A stretch of 64,000 nucleotides of DNA. Source: Capniomyces stellatus. Its lineage: Eukaryota > Kickxellomycota > Harpellomycetes > Harpellales > Legeriomycetaceae. The stretch covers positions 875,850-939,849 of the forward strand of contig LUVW01000002.1 in the NCBI GenBank assembly GCA_001661515.1. The letters are read 5' to 3'. The translations under genes and the position numbers were made by a program. This document shows positions 48,064 to 59,436 of the stretch, piece by piece. The notes beneath the pieces were generated by a model that made no database searches, was not told where the DNA came from, and saw only the letters and a list, made by a program, of their open reading frames with translations. The first letter of the stretch is position 1; each line of letters starts with the position of its first letter.

Positions 48064-49942
48064 TTAATCCATCCTACGCGGCCTCCAAAAGCCTTGGTAT
48101 TCAACCAGACTGTTTTTTTTCCTTGTTTTTCCGGGCTTATCAGCACAAACCCCTTTGTTACCTCTGCTCGTAGGGCCATACTCACTATTGTATCCGACTT
48201 GGTTTAAGCTATCCCGTAGCCGACTCTCTTTGTAGTTATAGTCTTGGTATTTGTATCCATACCCGGATTCATAATTGTACTGATTCTGGTGATGTAAATT
48301 GAAGTCGGTATACCCTTTGATGTACACATCATCAATTATGTGTGATTTGTGGGTATTTTTTGCTTGGTTGTTGTAGTAAAAATTCACACCATCCCCATGA
48401 TTATCTTTTTCAATGCCCACTTCAGGCCCATACCTTTGAAAAGTTTCACTGTTTATCACACAAGGTGTCCTGATAACTCTTGGTTCAGGAAATGGGTAAA
48501 CTACGCAATTGCCACCCTCTGCATACATTCTGTTACCTATTCATTTTGGGGTTTTCACATACTTGTAAAAAAACAAATCATAAGCAGTTTATTTGGTTGA
48601 TATTGTGAGTAGCGTACCATTTGCATAGTGGTGGCGTGACAAGTCTTGGTTCTGGGCATTACAGTCAAAATCGTGGTTGTCTTGATAGAGTTGGCTTTCG
48701 TATACACCCATTCCAGTATCGTTGTTGCCAGTATCAGAGTTGAGATCTGCCACTTTTTTTTTGTCTGCCAAATAGAGTTTGTCGCTTGGGCTATTTTTAT
48801 CATAGCCATAGTTGTCATCGCTCTCAACCCTACTCTTATTAGCACTAATGGGGTTTGCCTATATACATTGTATTGCACGTTGATAATTGGTTACTTTCAT
48901 AATCTTCTGATTGTTGTCATTGACCATTTTATTCCTAAAAAAAAGGTATAAGTTCGTTAACAAGTGTTACCATTTCAATGGAAGTGTCCTCAAGCGGGTT
49001 TCTATTTTTCTTTTCATCCTTGCTATACCCTTGTCCTCTGCTCACAGGTGGCATAAAGCTCAAAAATCCCTTTCTTTTCTTACCACTAGAACCAACTTTT
49101 AAAGTATCGCACAAACCATACATATCCTCTGCACTTTCTTTGCCCTATTTTATTGATTTTTGTTTTATTGGTTTTTGTTTATTGATTTTTGTTTTTTGTT
49201 TTTTTTGGTTTAGGACGTACTTTTTGTTCTTTTTGGTAACATATAGAGAAAATATTGATATTACATTTTCTTTTTGTGTACTTGCTTTAGTTGTTACTGT
49301 AGTGTTGTGCTTTTTGACACTTTTATCATCAGAAACACATTCTATTTGCTTTGGCGTGTGTAAAGAAATGGGATCACTGGATTCAGAGTACGCCAAATCT
49401 ACAAAAAGGTCAATTCACAAACTTAGCTTGTAAACAACAATGACCAGTAGTGCTTTATCTTTAGGTTTGGGTAAAAATACATTGTTGTACTCACTGTGGC
49501 TTTGCTTTGATCGTATCCCCTTATTAAACAGCCCCAGTCGCTTTTTATTGTCAGGCTTCTTGAAGCCCAAGTCTGGTTCAAGCTGTGTATATAACCAAAT
49601 CAAATATTCCGCATTTTAATCTTTTATTCGCAATATGCAACGCAGGTTGGATGGTGTTACTATTCTTGTTGTACTAGATAGAATGTGCTGCTTGTACCGT
49701 AAATCTTCCTGTAAAAAATCCATTAAGGCCCCTGTATTTTTTTTTAGGATTACCACTTTTATTTGTGGTCAAACGTTTTATTTTAGACACATTTTCAGGT
49801 AAGTGTGTCTGGTTTGACTCCCGTGAAGACCTTATGTGTTTACTCTTTTTAGACTGAAATACATATCAATGTACACAAACTCAAATAATAGTGTTAGAAG
49901 GGATATTATATTACTTACAAATGTATACACGTAAATAATCAT
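48064..49942 (-). CDS. Unrecognised Lys/Asn-rich protein, seven exons (reconstructed)
   Basis: Exon model (minus): 49942–49919, 49853–49698, 49582–49495, 49398–49265, 49144–48971, 48858–48618, 48536–48064. It gives 429 residues and every intron is GT–AG in consistent phase. The protein starts MIIYVYTF, then a basic part (SKKSKHIRSSRE…PKKKYRGLNG), KKRLGLFNKGIRSK, then a Ser/Asp/Asn-rich middle. It ends with a Tyr/Asn-rich region and QGFWRPRRMD. I recognise no domain; it is probably nuclear by its basic clusters. The first eight-residue exon rests only on a strong GTAAGT donor and the open phase. The donor of exon 4 is ambiguous (GTAATA at 49264, or GTTACC 24 nt further down, at 49240). Fragments in separate frames that look like unrelated ORFs are explained by this one model. 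Confidence 0.6.
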
Positions 49943-50018
49943 ATATTAACTCTGAAATAAGAATCAGCTGACTTTAAATAAATATTAAATAAAAGCTTAA
50001 TACAAGGGTAGATAAAAT

Positions 50019-50040
50019 GCGTGTGTGTGTGTGTGTGTGC
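50019..50040. repeat. (GT)n microsatellite
   Basis: Ten-odd GT dinucleotides in the spacer between the two unrecognised minus-strand genes, upstream of the seven-exon gene. Confidence 0.9.
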
Positions 50041-50204
50041 ATTTGGTACCAATGGAAACCAAAATATTTTCTGTTCATGTTCTCCCTTTCCCTCACTTTT
50101 TTAAAAGTAATGAATGGATGCAGACGAACAAGTGAGTCAACACAACACAGCATATCAAAAAAAAGTTATTGGATTTTGAGGATTGCTTGGTTCTTAATAA
50201 GCGT

Positions 50205-50705
50205 CTAAGGTGTTATCATATGTGGGTTTCCAAACATAGAGTTTGGCATTAGGAACTTGTAAGACTTTTTCGGTTTTTTGCCCATCAATTCTCCGTTTAC
50301 TGCGTAACCCTTTAGTCCAATACTCATTATTACTTTGTTAAATATTACCTCTATAGAACTCTTGTTTTTTGCGTTCTTGTTGGTATTCTGCCTTAGTGAG
50401 CTCTTACTACCTTTGTCATTTGTTTTTAGTGCATTTGTTGTATCTGAAATCTCTGAAATTTCATCGTCTAATACGTAGTCGCTCGTTCGCTTGTCAAACT
50501 CTGGGCTGTTTATGTCTTTCAACAATGCTTCGTGGTCTTCCAAGTAGGTATAAATACGCTTCAGCTTGAAATTGTACTTTGATAGCTCCGAGTTCTCTTT
50601 TATGCTTTCTTCTTCTATTAGCTTGATGTGTGCGTTTAAAATATCTTGTGTTAGTTTGACATGCTTCGCCTTTAGTGGCTCTACAAAGCCTATAATGTTT
50701 TTCAT
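50205..50705 (-). CDS. Unrecognised 166-residue coiled-coil protein
   Basis: Single open frame with an ATG at 50705 and a stop 263 bases upstream of the next minus-strand gene. The N-terminal 70 residues form a charged amphipathic helix (HVKLTQDILNAHIKLIEEES). A Ser/Asn/Lys-rich acidic linker and a C-terminal part IEVIFNKVIMSIGLKGYAVNG follow. No family is recognised. The steady helix pattern and length support a real gene. It could be a subunit of a larger coiled-coil complex, but nothing in the sequence points to which. Confidence 0.6.
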   Translation of the reverse strand: MKNIIGFVEPLKAKHVKLTQDILNAHIKLIEEESIKENSELSKYNFKLKRIYTYLEDHEALLKDINSPEFDKRTSDYVLDDEISEISDTTNALKTNDKGSKSSLRQNTNKNAKNKSSIEVIFNKVIMSIGLKGYAVNGELMGKKPKKSYKFLMPNSMFGNPHMITP

Positions 50706-53089
50706 TGTGGAAATTGGTTGGGCTTTCTTTCGGGGGTAATAGAGGTTTGCTAGTACGTTTTTTTTATATTTTTGAGGTGGAGTGTGTGCTATTGTCGGTG
50801 TGTGTATCGACTAGTAGCAGCAGTTCTACGTTTGGGTAATAAATAAAAATGCAATATACATTAAAAGTAGGAATAAGCTAGCTTTCGGCTTATAATGTGT
50901 AATAGTATGCAGATATCTGTTAGCTTTGTGAAGGTCTTTTTTTATTTTGAGTTTTTGGACTTTGGTTTTGATTATGGATTTTCTACTTATTTTTATAAGC
51001 TGTAAATGGGTTTATGTTTTAGTCCTATTTGCATACGACTACTTTTTTTTTACTGAACATATTTATAAAATGCGGCTCTGTCATAAGGTATACTTTTAGA
51101 AATAAATATCACATATAATACAATGAATAGGACACAATAACTGTAATGACTGTTGGAAATATGTGGACATAATTGTTTTTTGCCTTTAAGCGTATGCAGA
51201 AGGCTAAATTCAATTTAAATCTTTGATCAACTGTGGTGTTTGCTTTGTTGTACAGAACTCATTGATTTCTTTTACTATGATTTAAGCGTTTCGCTTTTGT
51301 TTCTCAGCTGTTGAGTCTCAATTTAGTATTCTTGGATTTTGGTATACTAAAGAGCTACAAGGCTTGGTTTAGTCTGGGCTGTACATTATAGAGCAAGCAA
51401 ACGTTTAAATTAAAAAAAAAGCTCCTAGTTGGGGGAGGCTTTTGTGCAAAGACAATTTGTAAAGGGGTTATTCCTTTATTGAGGCGAATTAAAAGAACAA
51501 TAATAGATGGAAATTGATTTGATTGCCAATTTACTCATTTTACCATTAATTGAAGCGTTTCCATATCCTTTTTACTACATGTTTACTGTTCATAAGGCAG
51601 ACTAAGAATAAACCCATTTCAATTTTACAATAGTTTATTTTATATAACAGTTTTTAGAACACTTGGCTTCATTTGGTTTCTGTATTGTTCGATTAAAGTA
51701 ATGCAAAGCATATAATGTGGGCTAAAAAAATATTCTTGTGATCAAACAATGACAGGCACGTTCAATATTACACATTGTATGTGTTGAATAAATCAGATGC
51801 GTGAATCAACATCTAATTCCCATGTTGACTCGACTTGGAAATCAAAAATAGTAATCAGTCCTTATAATAAACAAATAAAATAGTAATAGGTTGCCCCTTC
51901 AACACACTAAACAGCTGGGTTAGTAGTTGTTTGTTGGAAAGACTTGTATTCTTTTGAACATTGAATCCCGTGTTCCTTTGCTATGAATATACTTTCTGTT
52001 TACAACCACTACTTTATTGTTTAATATTTCCACATTTAAAAAATATATGGGTGCTTACTTTGTTGGTTGTTCCTATTTTATTTCAATAAAATTATCAAGG
52101 CCAAATTCACCCATTTCAGACCATAACAAAAATCTGCTAGCCATCATTGTTGAGATTGTATTTCGCATTGATATAGATTTCACTTGATTTTTTTTTAGTC
52201 ACTAGTAATTTAGTAAATCTTTAGCCTATCTTTATATATATATCATTTTCTCTTTTCTTTTCTCTTTTTCTAGCTTGTTGAACATGTTTACTCTATAGCA
52301 TGTAGCATTGCTATTAATCAATCACTTATAATGTGTGGCCAAAGGTGCATTGGCTGACTTTTTTTACTTTAAAAAAACAATGTAGTAGTATTAAATAAAG
52401 CGAACAGTCAGTTTCATGTTTACTGTGCTACACCAAGAAAGTCTTTGTCAATGACAATACATGTTACTGAAATATCATCAGCAAAATAACTTTTTACCAC
52501 TAACACTTTATGTCCAAAAAAAAAAAAAGCCAGAACAGATCATGTTTGTATTCTGTCAGTGTTAAACAACAATATATTAGTAGTGAAATGTCCCTGAATG
52601 CTAAACGTGATACATTTAGTTAGAAGAAAAATTAAAAAAGAAACACGTCTTTTTAAGAACATGCAACTGGTAAAAGTCTATTTGGTTCAGGGTATTCTCT
52701 TTCAAAAAAAAAACACACACGCTAGTCAGCTCGTGACAAACGTAGTAATGTTGTAGGGTGACATACTTGTTTGTTTTAAAAACAAGCGCATCTTTTTTAT
52801 TGAAAGTGTATAGCAACCCTATTTACTATACAGCTACCCTGATGTGTAATATATTTTTTTTATCGAAATAAAAAATGGATAAATGTGCGCAATGTTTAAT
52901 TGTGGGTATTACGTTTGATTAAAAACAAGTATATACTTGACATGTACCTGTTCTCAGGCACACTCCCATAAAAGATGCACGCAATATTTTATTTTTATTT
53001 TATGTGGTTTATTTATTTATTGGTTTATTGAAAACGAATTCAGCATATCAAAATAAAAAATATTGCACTTAGAATATTCCTATTTCAAA
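50706..53089. other. Intergenic, AT-rich, no gene seen
   Basis: Long A/T-rich spacer with scattered homopolymers. The minus-strand ORF at 52616–52816 lacks coding features. Confidence 0.45.
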
Positions 53090-53257
53090 ATGCCACCGTT
53101 TGCCAATATTCCTTCGATCTATAGATCGCCCGTACCCTGTGGGCATTGGTTCAAAGGCGTCGGTTGTACTTTAATTGCAATATTGCACATATTTGTAGCC
53201 AAAGTACAAGTCAGTAACGTACTCTTTACTCCCGCCGAAACAGCACAACATTTATAA
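53090..53257 (+). CDS. Small ORF with one possible membrane segment (doubtful)
   Basis: 55 residues from the ATG at 53090: MPPFANIPSIYRSPVPCGHW, then a hydrophobic helix (TLIAILHIFVAKVQV). Base composition is less AT-rich than the flanks, which is the main reason to list it. It could equally be a relic exon. No family is recognised. Confidence 0.25.
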   Translation: MPPFANIPSIYRSPVPCGHWFKGVGCTLIAILHIFVAKVQVSNVLFTPAETAQHL

Positions 53258-53596
53258 TGGCGATGGCAATAAGTATGTTAATAGGACAAATGAGCAGCAG
53301 TTTAAGAATAGTTTGGTTTTTTATTTATTAAACAAATACATGAAAACTATATAAACGTTATTAAACACCTAATGGACAACCGTTAATTAAACAAAAGTAT
53401 GTGTAATTGAAAGTGACAAAAATAACGTAGAAAAAGTGTGAATAGAAAAATATATATTATAAGTGGTTGGCGTAAATAACGATTCTTTGGCTAATTGGTT
53501 TTGAATCGCCGAAAGCAATCGAGTTGAAATAAAATAGTTTGCCGTTAGGCAAATGAGAGGTTAAGCGTAATAAACATATCGATCGTGTAGAAACTA

Positions 53597-54799
53597 TTAA
53601 CAACAGCAGCAGAATGGAAGCATGAATATAATCATCGTGACAAATAGAACTGGGAACATTCTTAGGATGAAATCCGTTAGATCTATATCGCCCAAAACAC
53701 TGAATCTGGACAGAGTACACATAAGCTGCTCAAACCTTGTGTTATTTTTTACAAAAAGCTCTTTAAAGTAGTTCATGATACCAAAGAATGCGTCAGGCGA
53801 ACCTGCGGCTAGCGAGTAGCCATCGTAAACACCCAGCTTGATATATTCCTGCAACTGAGTGGCCACCGCCAATGCTGTACCCAAATCTGACTCGAATCGC
53901 TCATTGTTTCTATTTGCCAAATATAGAACAATGTTGAGTGCTTGATCAAGGGATGCTCTGTTTCCGCCAAGAGCCCCCATAATCACCTGTCCGAATGAAG
54001 CGCTGCTTCCTGTAGGTACAATATATTTCCCACATTTAAAAGCCTCACTAATAGCCAGCTCAAACTCGTCAATTGAGGATGCAACTTGCTGCAGTGTGGC
54101 CTGGGTTGGTTTCGTTATTGAATGAAGAACGGTGATGGAATAGTGCAAGAACTCTGCAAACTTATCCCTTGCATCAGCGTTCTCATGCAGTCCTTTAAAA
54201 ACGTCTGCAGTAAACCTGGCAAGAGCAAGCTCGTTGCCAATAAGGCAGGCTGAGGTCGCTGCTACAAATGTATTAAATTCATTACCATTTGCTTTGATCC
54301 AATCACTTCCCTTTACAACTTGATTTTTAAAACCAGCTTTATTGCCTAAAGATTCGGTAATAAACACATTAAAGAACTCGGCTATACGTGATGCGCCGTA
54401 TCTGAGACCATTTTGCCCTGCCAATATACTTGCTGCCATATCTGACGACCTGCCTTCTCTTGTCGCAGTACGTAAATTGATAAGCGAGCTTTTTATATCA
54501 CTCATACTAAGTTTTGTTTTAGTGAACATTGTTGGAGTCAGACTAGGAACAGCAATGGGGTGAAAAAGCCTGCTACTGCCTTGATCAGTGCTACATTTAC
54601 CTAATGTACCACAAGTAGTAGAATCACCATCGGTTCGTTTTTGTATCGCCTCGTTGTAATTCGAAAAAAATCTTTTGGTTATCTCGATGATGTGTTTTGC
54701 ATCATTTCTAAGCTCCAAAGCCCTTCTTTCTAGTATGTTTACGGCTATGGTGTTTGTGGCGACTAAACCAACAAGCGCTATTAGTTTTACCAGCTTCAT
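53597..54799 (-). CDS. Predicted secretory/membrane protein with C-terminal CCCC, paralogue 1
   Basis: 400 residues, single exon, start at the ATG at 54799 (MKLVKLIALVGLVATNTIA, a signal peptide-like start). The open frame extends two codons upstream without an ATG. The mature part is helical, with motifs shared with the gene at 59437–60840: AGQNGLRYGASRIAEFF, FKNQVVKGSDWI, ARFTADVFKG, VLYLANRNNERFESD. The end is FILRMFPVLFVTMIIFMLPF followed by four Cys and the stop: a hydrophobic membrane segment with a terminal Cys tail and nothing after it. I infer an ER-targeted, membrane-attached protein with possible lipidation of the Cys cluster. No known family is recognised and function is unknown. 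It differs from paralogue 2 mainly by lacking its His/Gly/Asp-rich insert. Confidence 0.82.
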   Translation of the reverse strand: MKLVKLIALVGLVATNTIAVNILERRALELRNDAKHIIEITKRFFSNYNEAIQKRTDGDSTTCGTLGKCSTDQGSSRLFHPIAVPSLTPTMFTKTKLSMSDIKSSLINLRTATREGRSSDMAASILAGQNGLRYGASRIAEFFNVFITESLGNKAGFKNQVVKGSDWIKANGNEFNTFVAATSACLIGNELALARFTADVFKGLHENADARDKFAEFLHYSITVLHSITKPTQATLQQVASSIDEFELAISEAFKCGKYIVPTGSSASFGQVIMGALGGNRASLDQALNIVLYLANRNNERFESDLGTALAVATQLQEYIKLGVYDGYSLAAGSPDAFFGIMNYFKELFVKNNTRFEQLMCTLSRFSVLGDIDLTDFILRMFPVLFVTMIIFMLPFCCCC

Positions 54800-56268
54800 C
54801 AACACTAATGTATTCTAGTACCAACTAAAAATAGATAACTGTCTTCGTAAAAAGATCGTAAATATATGCTGTAATACTCGCAGTAAAAAACTGGTTTTTA
54901 TTGACGAGGCGGATGATTAAGTGAAAAAAAATAGAAATCAATGAAACAGCCAACACTGTAGGTTTATATAAACGAATTTGGTAGGCAAAGACAATTGAGA
55001 AAATAAATATGAAAACTTGAACTGAAAAGCTAAATTGCCATCGAACTTTGGTCAAGCAAAAATATTATAATTGTGCTGCTAATTGGCACTCCTTCAAAGT
55101 TTTTTTGTTGTTAAGGTTGCAAACCAAGTAGTCTAGTGCTAAATGGAGAATAAATTAAAACTTCATACATCTCGCAAAATTCAACCTAAATTCCATAATT
55201 ATATTAATTTAAATTGATGTGTTTATTAATATTACAACTTTGTGTAATTGGAAAAATAATAGCATTAGAAATGGTATCAGTAACAATAATATTGGCTGTA
55301 GCGTTGGGCGTAATTCTTGATCTAACGTAACACCTGCCCTTTTATTACTATTTCGTCTGAAGTGGTTAGTTTAAAGCTACGTTGTTGGGTAAATTTTTTC
55401 TTTAAAAAAAAGAAAGCGAAAATGAGGGAGATAAAAAAAAAAAACGAGAAACAGCTGATATTACAAAATTGGAAATGAAAAAAAATGAGAAATTGGAAAT
55501 AGCTTTACAATTTGCAGATTTCTATCCTTTGAAGTCGGATTTTTGTTGGTTATGGTGGTAGTAATTGTAGCTGTCAATTGGCCTATAGAAGATTTAGATG
55601 GGATGGACCCCTATTGAATTTATACAAACTTACAAAGATCAGTGCTATAATTAAGCATACTCGTTTTAATAAAAGCCCATTTGCTGTATATATTGCAATT
55701 AATTGCTATTTTGTTCTAAAAAAAGTTGCGACTTGACTATCTCAAATTGCCGTTTTATTTACAAATCAACCAACCTTAAATGCACACCAACTTAACATTA
55801 CAAACTTCGGTCGAAAAGAGAAGTAGTTTAGCTACTTCTTATTATTTAAAGCGTAGGGGTTTATCTATGAAATCTCTTACACAGCTCGAGTTTTTCTTTT
55901 TTTTACATGTACGGAATTTTTTGTATAGAATAAACCCGCTATACAATGGCGAATGACATTAGCGGAGTGTAAAATTATGATATGACCCTACTCTACAATG
56001 TTTACAATATCAGCTTCCTATTAATGAAAGCAAACTATATCTTACCACAAAACAGTAATGTAAATAGCATGGGTACAAACATAATCCGGTGAAAGCAGCA
56101 CAAATGCAGTAAGCAGTCCAATCATGTATCCAACAGCTAGTTAAACCCGTACTAAAAGGGAGCATTATTAGACGACAAGGCTTCCTTCGGTTTTTACTAT
56201 AAAACGGGTTGAATGACAGAAACATGACATTAGATTTCAAAAATAATACAACAATGTATCATTTACTT

Positions 56269-56553
56269 TTAAAGTTCTACTTTAATTACATCAATTATCG
56301 AATTTGTCCAACCGATGAGACCAAAGCACCAATCATAAAATAAAAAGCTATGATCTAACCCAAATGTGGTTGCAAGAACAAAATATAAGAACTTTAAATG
56401 CTTTTGTAGGCAATACTCGGCGTCTACAGCGATCAATAGTATCGCACTGGCTGTAAATTTTAACAACAGTCCAATACATCTTCCTAATTGATAACTGTAT
56501 GTTGCTGCAAAAAAAAACAGTTTCGTGAAGCAGAATATTTTAGAAACCCGCAT
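56269..56553 (-). other. Hydrophobic ORF, possible exon of a membrane protein
   Basis: 94-codon frame with QLGRCIGLLLKF, then FVLATTFGLDHSFLFYDW. A pyrimidine-rich TGCAG just after codon 15 could be a splice acceptor, in which case the first codons are intronic. The layout (helix, LG-type hydrophobic pair, DH…FYDW) loosely recalls PEX11-type peroxisome proteins, but the resemblance is too weak to name it. Confidence 0.3.
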
Positions 56554-58543
56554 TTCAATGCTTGTCGAATGATCTTATAGACCCGTTTGTGGTAATAACC
56601 AACTAAAATGAACATTTATTTACATGACTTTTTATTCACAACTTTTGCTGTCGAATGATATCTTGCTATTTAAAAATTCTTGGTAATTCTACACAAATAC
56701 AGTGTGTAATGGGATACAGGATACTTTATTGAAGATCGTTTTTTGGTTGAATAGAAAGAAAATGGCCTACAGACTGTGGAGTCGGAAGGTTGATAAGAAG
56801 AGCAAATGCTACGCTGATCCCAAATCAGCCAAAAAAAAAAAATGAAAAAGAAACTCTTTTAGGTAGTTTGCTTTATTAGGCCTATAAAAATATTTTGAAT
56901 TTAGCTAAAGATAATCCGTGTATCCAAATCTGTAAAGGAAGAAAGAATGAAGGAAAAAAGTGAATGTAAATAAAAGCAAAACAAAACATTTCAATCTACG
57001 TGATGCGAATGGCTACAAAGAGCAAGTATGCTAATTTGCTTTGCCAGTCAAGCTCGTATTTGGCTGTAAGCGGTTAAATCGATTTATTGATTTGACAATT
57101 AGTTAGTAATCTAAGCGTACCATTTAAATTGGTTATTTAGCTGGCCGACACTGAAGTAAATAAAATAAGCGTGTGTAGCTTATCACCATAGTGGTATTTT
57201 AGTGGCAATTGGGGCTATTTGTAAATTCCATTTCGATACAAGCACAATTACATTATTTTTCTTAGCTTTACTTTCCTTGCTTTTACTTTTGCTTTTACTT
57301 TTCTTTCTAAGAAACTTGGTGTTCCTCGATTAATAAAAACAGTCCAATGTTGACAGCTATAAATCTCGGGAAGTTTGCTGTGCGAGTCAATACTACGGTG
57401 GAAACAAATTAATGCTACAACAGAGGTTTTCGGTCCATAAATCTTGTAGTCCTGCTTTTTTATTGAGTGGTTTCTCTTTAGATATCGTTGTTTATACGAC
57501 TAACCAGGCTCTTCAGTTCCACCCTTTTGCCTTCGGTATGTTAATTCGAAATGAACACAATTATCAATACCAATATCAACGCCTACTCATCGCCACTTGT
57601 TCATACTCGTTCCTTTAATATTCTGTTTGCCTCTACCTTACACTGCTTTATTTATAGCACATGTTAACAATTGCACCTTTTGTGATTAGAGACTATGTAA
57701 TTTATTTATGATATAAGGCCAACAATAAGCATGTATATTTTCAGTCTTAGCTTGACAGCATAGAATGTCAACTGGATCAGAATAAAAGTACAATTTTTTT
57801 TGCCAATGGCATGTGTTCTTCAGCTATTGAAAAGCACTAATATCCTGCTTTCATATGCGCATTGGATATACTGGTAGCGTGAAAAAAGCAAGACCATTGT
57901 ATCTGTCATTGTATATTCCAACTTGTAAGTGTGAAATCCAAGTTAAGTCTAGACTGTTTGGCTTTATTTCCGCTCTAAATAGATTAACCTAGAATAGATT
58001 CAGATGTGCTCTTTCTAAATAATAATCAATATGTTATCTTATGTCAACAACCTGGAGTTCCAAAGCCTGATTTGTCCATCACCAAATCCGCTGCTGAGGC
58101 ATAAACAAACAAAAACACAGTCGACCTTGGAATGGAGGATAACAATTCGTATGTAGTATTGGGTTATTGCATTTCAAACATTGAAGTTTGTTCCAATTTA
58201 GTAGTTTTATGAATGCGTTTTTATAAAAGCCATCGGTATATTTATTTACCTTTTACTTTCGGCTTTAAAGCTGCACTAATATTGTAATTTTTTGTGCGAC
58301 ACTTAAATATTGATACATGTTACTGATATTATTAAACCGGCGCTAATTTGTAAAATGATGATATTGATTGTTTTGATTTTTTTAAACTGAAATTAATACC
58401 CTATAAAATGTAAAGTTATTTAACAAGAATTAAACCAAAGTTGGCTTTATTGAATTCGCAATTTCTACAAAGACAAATCAAACCTGGAAAAGTTCAAACC
58501 TAATAGATAAAAAGGTGTAAATTATAATACCTGTTGTTTTTTT

Positions 58544-58798
58544 TTACACTAAAATCTCAATGAAAATCACCAAGGTATCGGCTAAGATATAAAAGATCAG
58601 AGTGACGTTTTTATTGCGGTTAATTGTCGCGGACATTAATAACACAAAATCATAAAACACAAAATATCCAAAGATAAAAAAATATCCACAACATAAATAT
58701 AAATGAAAAGTTAGAAACATGTTTTTGAAGCAAATGGAATTAATAAATACTGACCTAGTGGCTTTTGGTTTAAATCCATTAATAACAACCAATGGCAT
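58544..58798 (-). other. Hydrophobic ORF with FYD motif
   Basis: 84 codons from the ATG at 58798 (MPLVVINGFKPKATRS). A GTCAGT donor-like site follows codon 14, so the ORF may be split. The second part is strongly hydrophobic (FHLYLCCGYFFIFGYFVFYD) and ends DTLVIFIEILV. The end resembles that of the ORF at 56269–56553 in pattern. Coding status is doubtful. Confidence 0.25.
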
Positions 58799-59436
58799 CG
58801 AGTATTACTTCAAAAACTTACCAGCCACATTCAAGAGTTGAGAGAAGACACGCGGAGTTCTTTAAATTTAGTAGGTTTAATAACTACCTTAATATAAAAT
58901 CACAACTGATATCACTTAATGAATCTGGCCTGGTAATATACCAAACAATACTTGGTACTCGGCATTTTGTGGAAGTAAATTTTAATCTGAGTGTGTTTGA
59001 AAAATATACGGCGAGCAGGTCATTTATTATACGTACGTGTGACGCCAAACTTTAGAGCAATGTTCATTATGTCATTGTTTATTTGACTTGGCACTAATAA
59101 AACCAGGTTTAAAGTGTCGTAGCGCAGGCTTCTGCGCATAAAGCTATACATTTGACAATGTAAAGGTGGACTTTTTAAAAAAGAGCATAACCGGGCAATT
59201 ATGAAATAAATTATACATATACCAAACTATTGAAAAAGTTTAACACGCATTTACATACACTATGTGAAAACGGACCAATATCTTATATTAAGAAAACCTA
59301 TGGCTTGACTTAAAATGTTCTGTTTAAAAAAAAGTATCATGCGACCATATATATATATAATAGATAGATACGCAAAGCGTAGATAAACAAATTATAGGAT
59401 TTACAGCCGTGTCTGTATTGCAAGCCGTGTCGCTCT

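Larger units (their letters stand above)
54800..59436. other. 4.6 kb spacer between the CCCC paralogues, with weak hydrophobic ORFs
   Basis: No confident gene. On the minus strand, 56269–56553 and 58544–58798 are ATG-started ORFs of 94 and 84 codons with several hydrophobic stretches. Each includes an FYD motif and a similar C-terminal end. A TTTTTTTTTGCAG acceptor lies inside the first (near 56510), so it may be an internal exon of a multi-exon membrane protein gene. On the plus strand, 58792–59055 (87 codons) and a 40-codon frame starting at 58031 may be exons of another gene. None can be joined convincingly. Confidence 0.35.
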
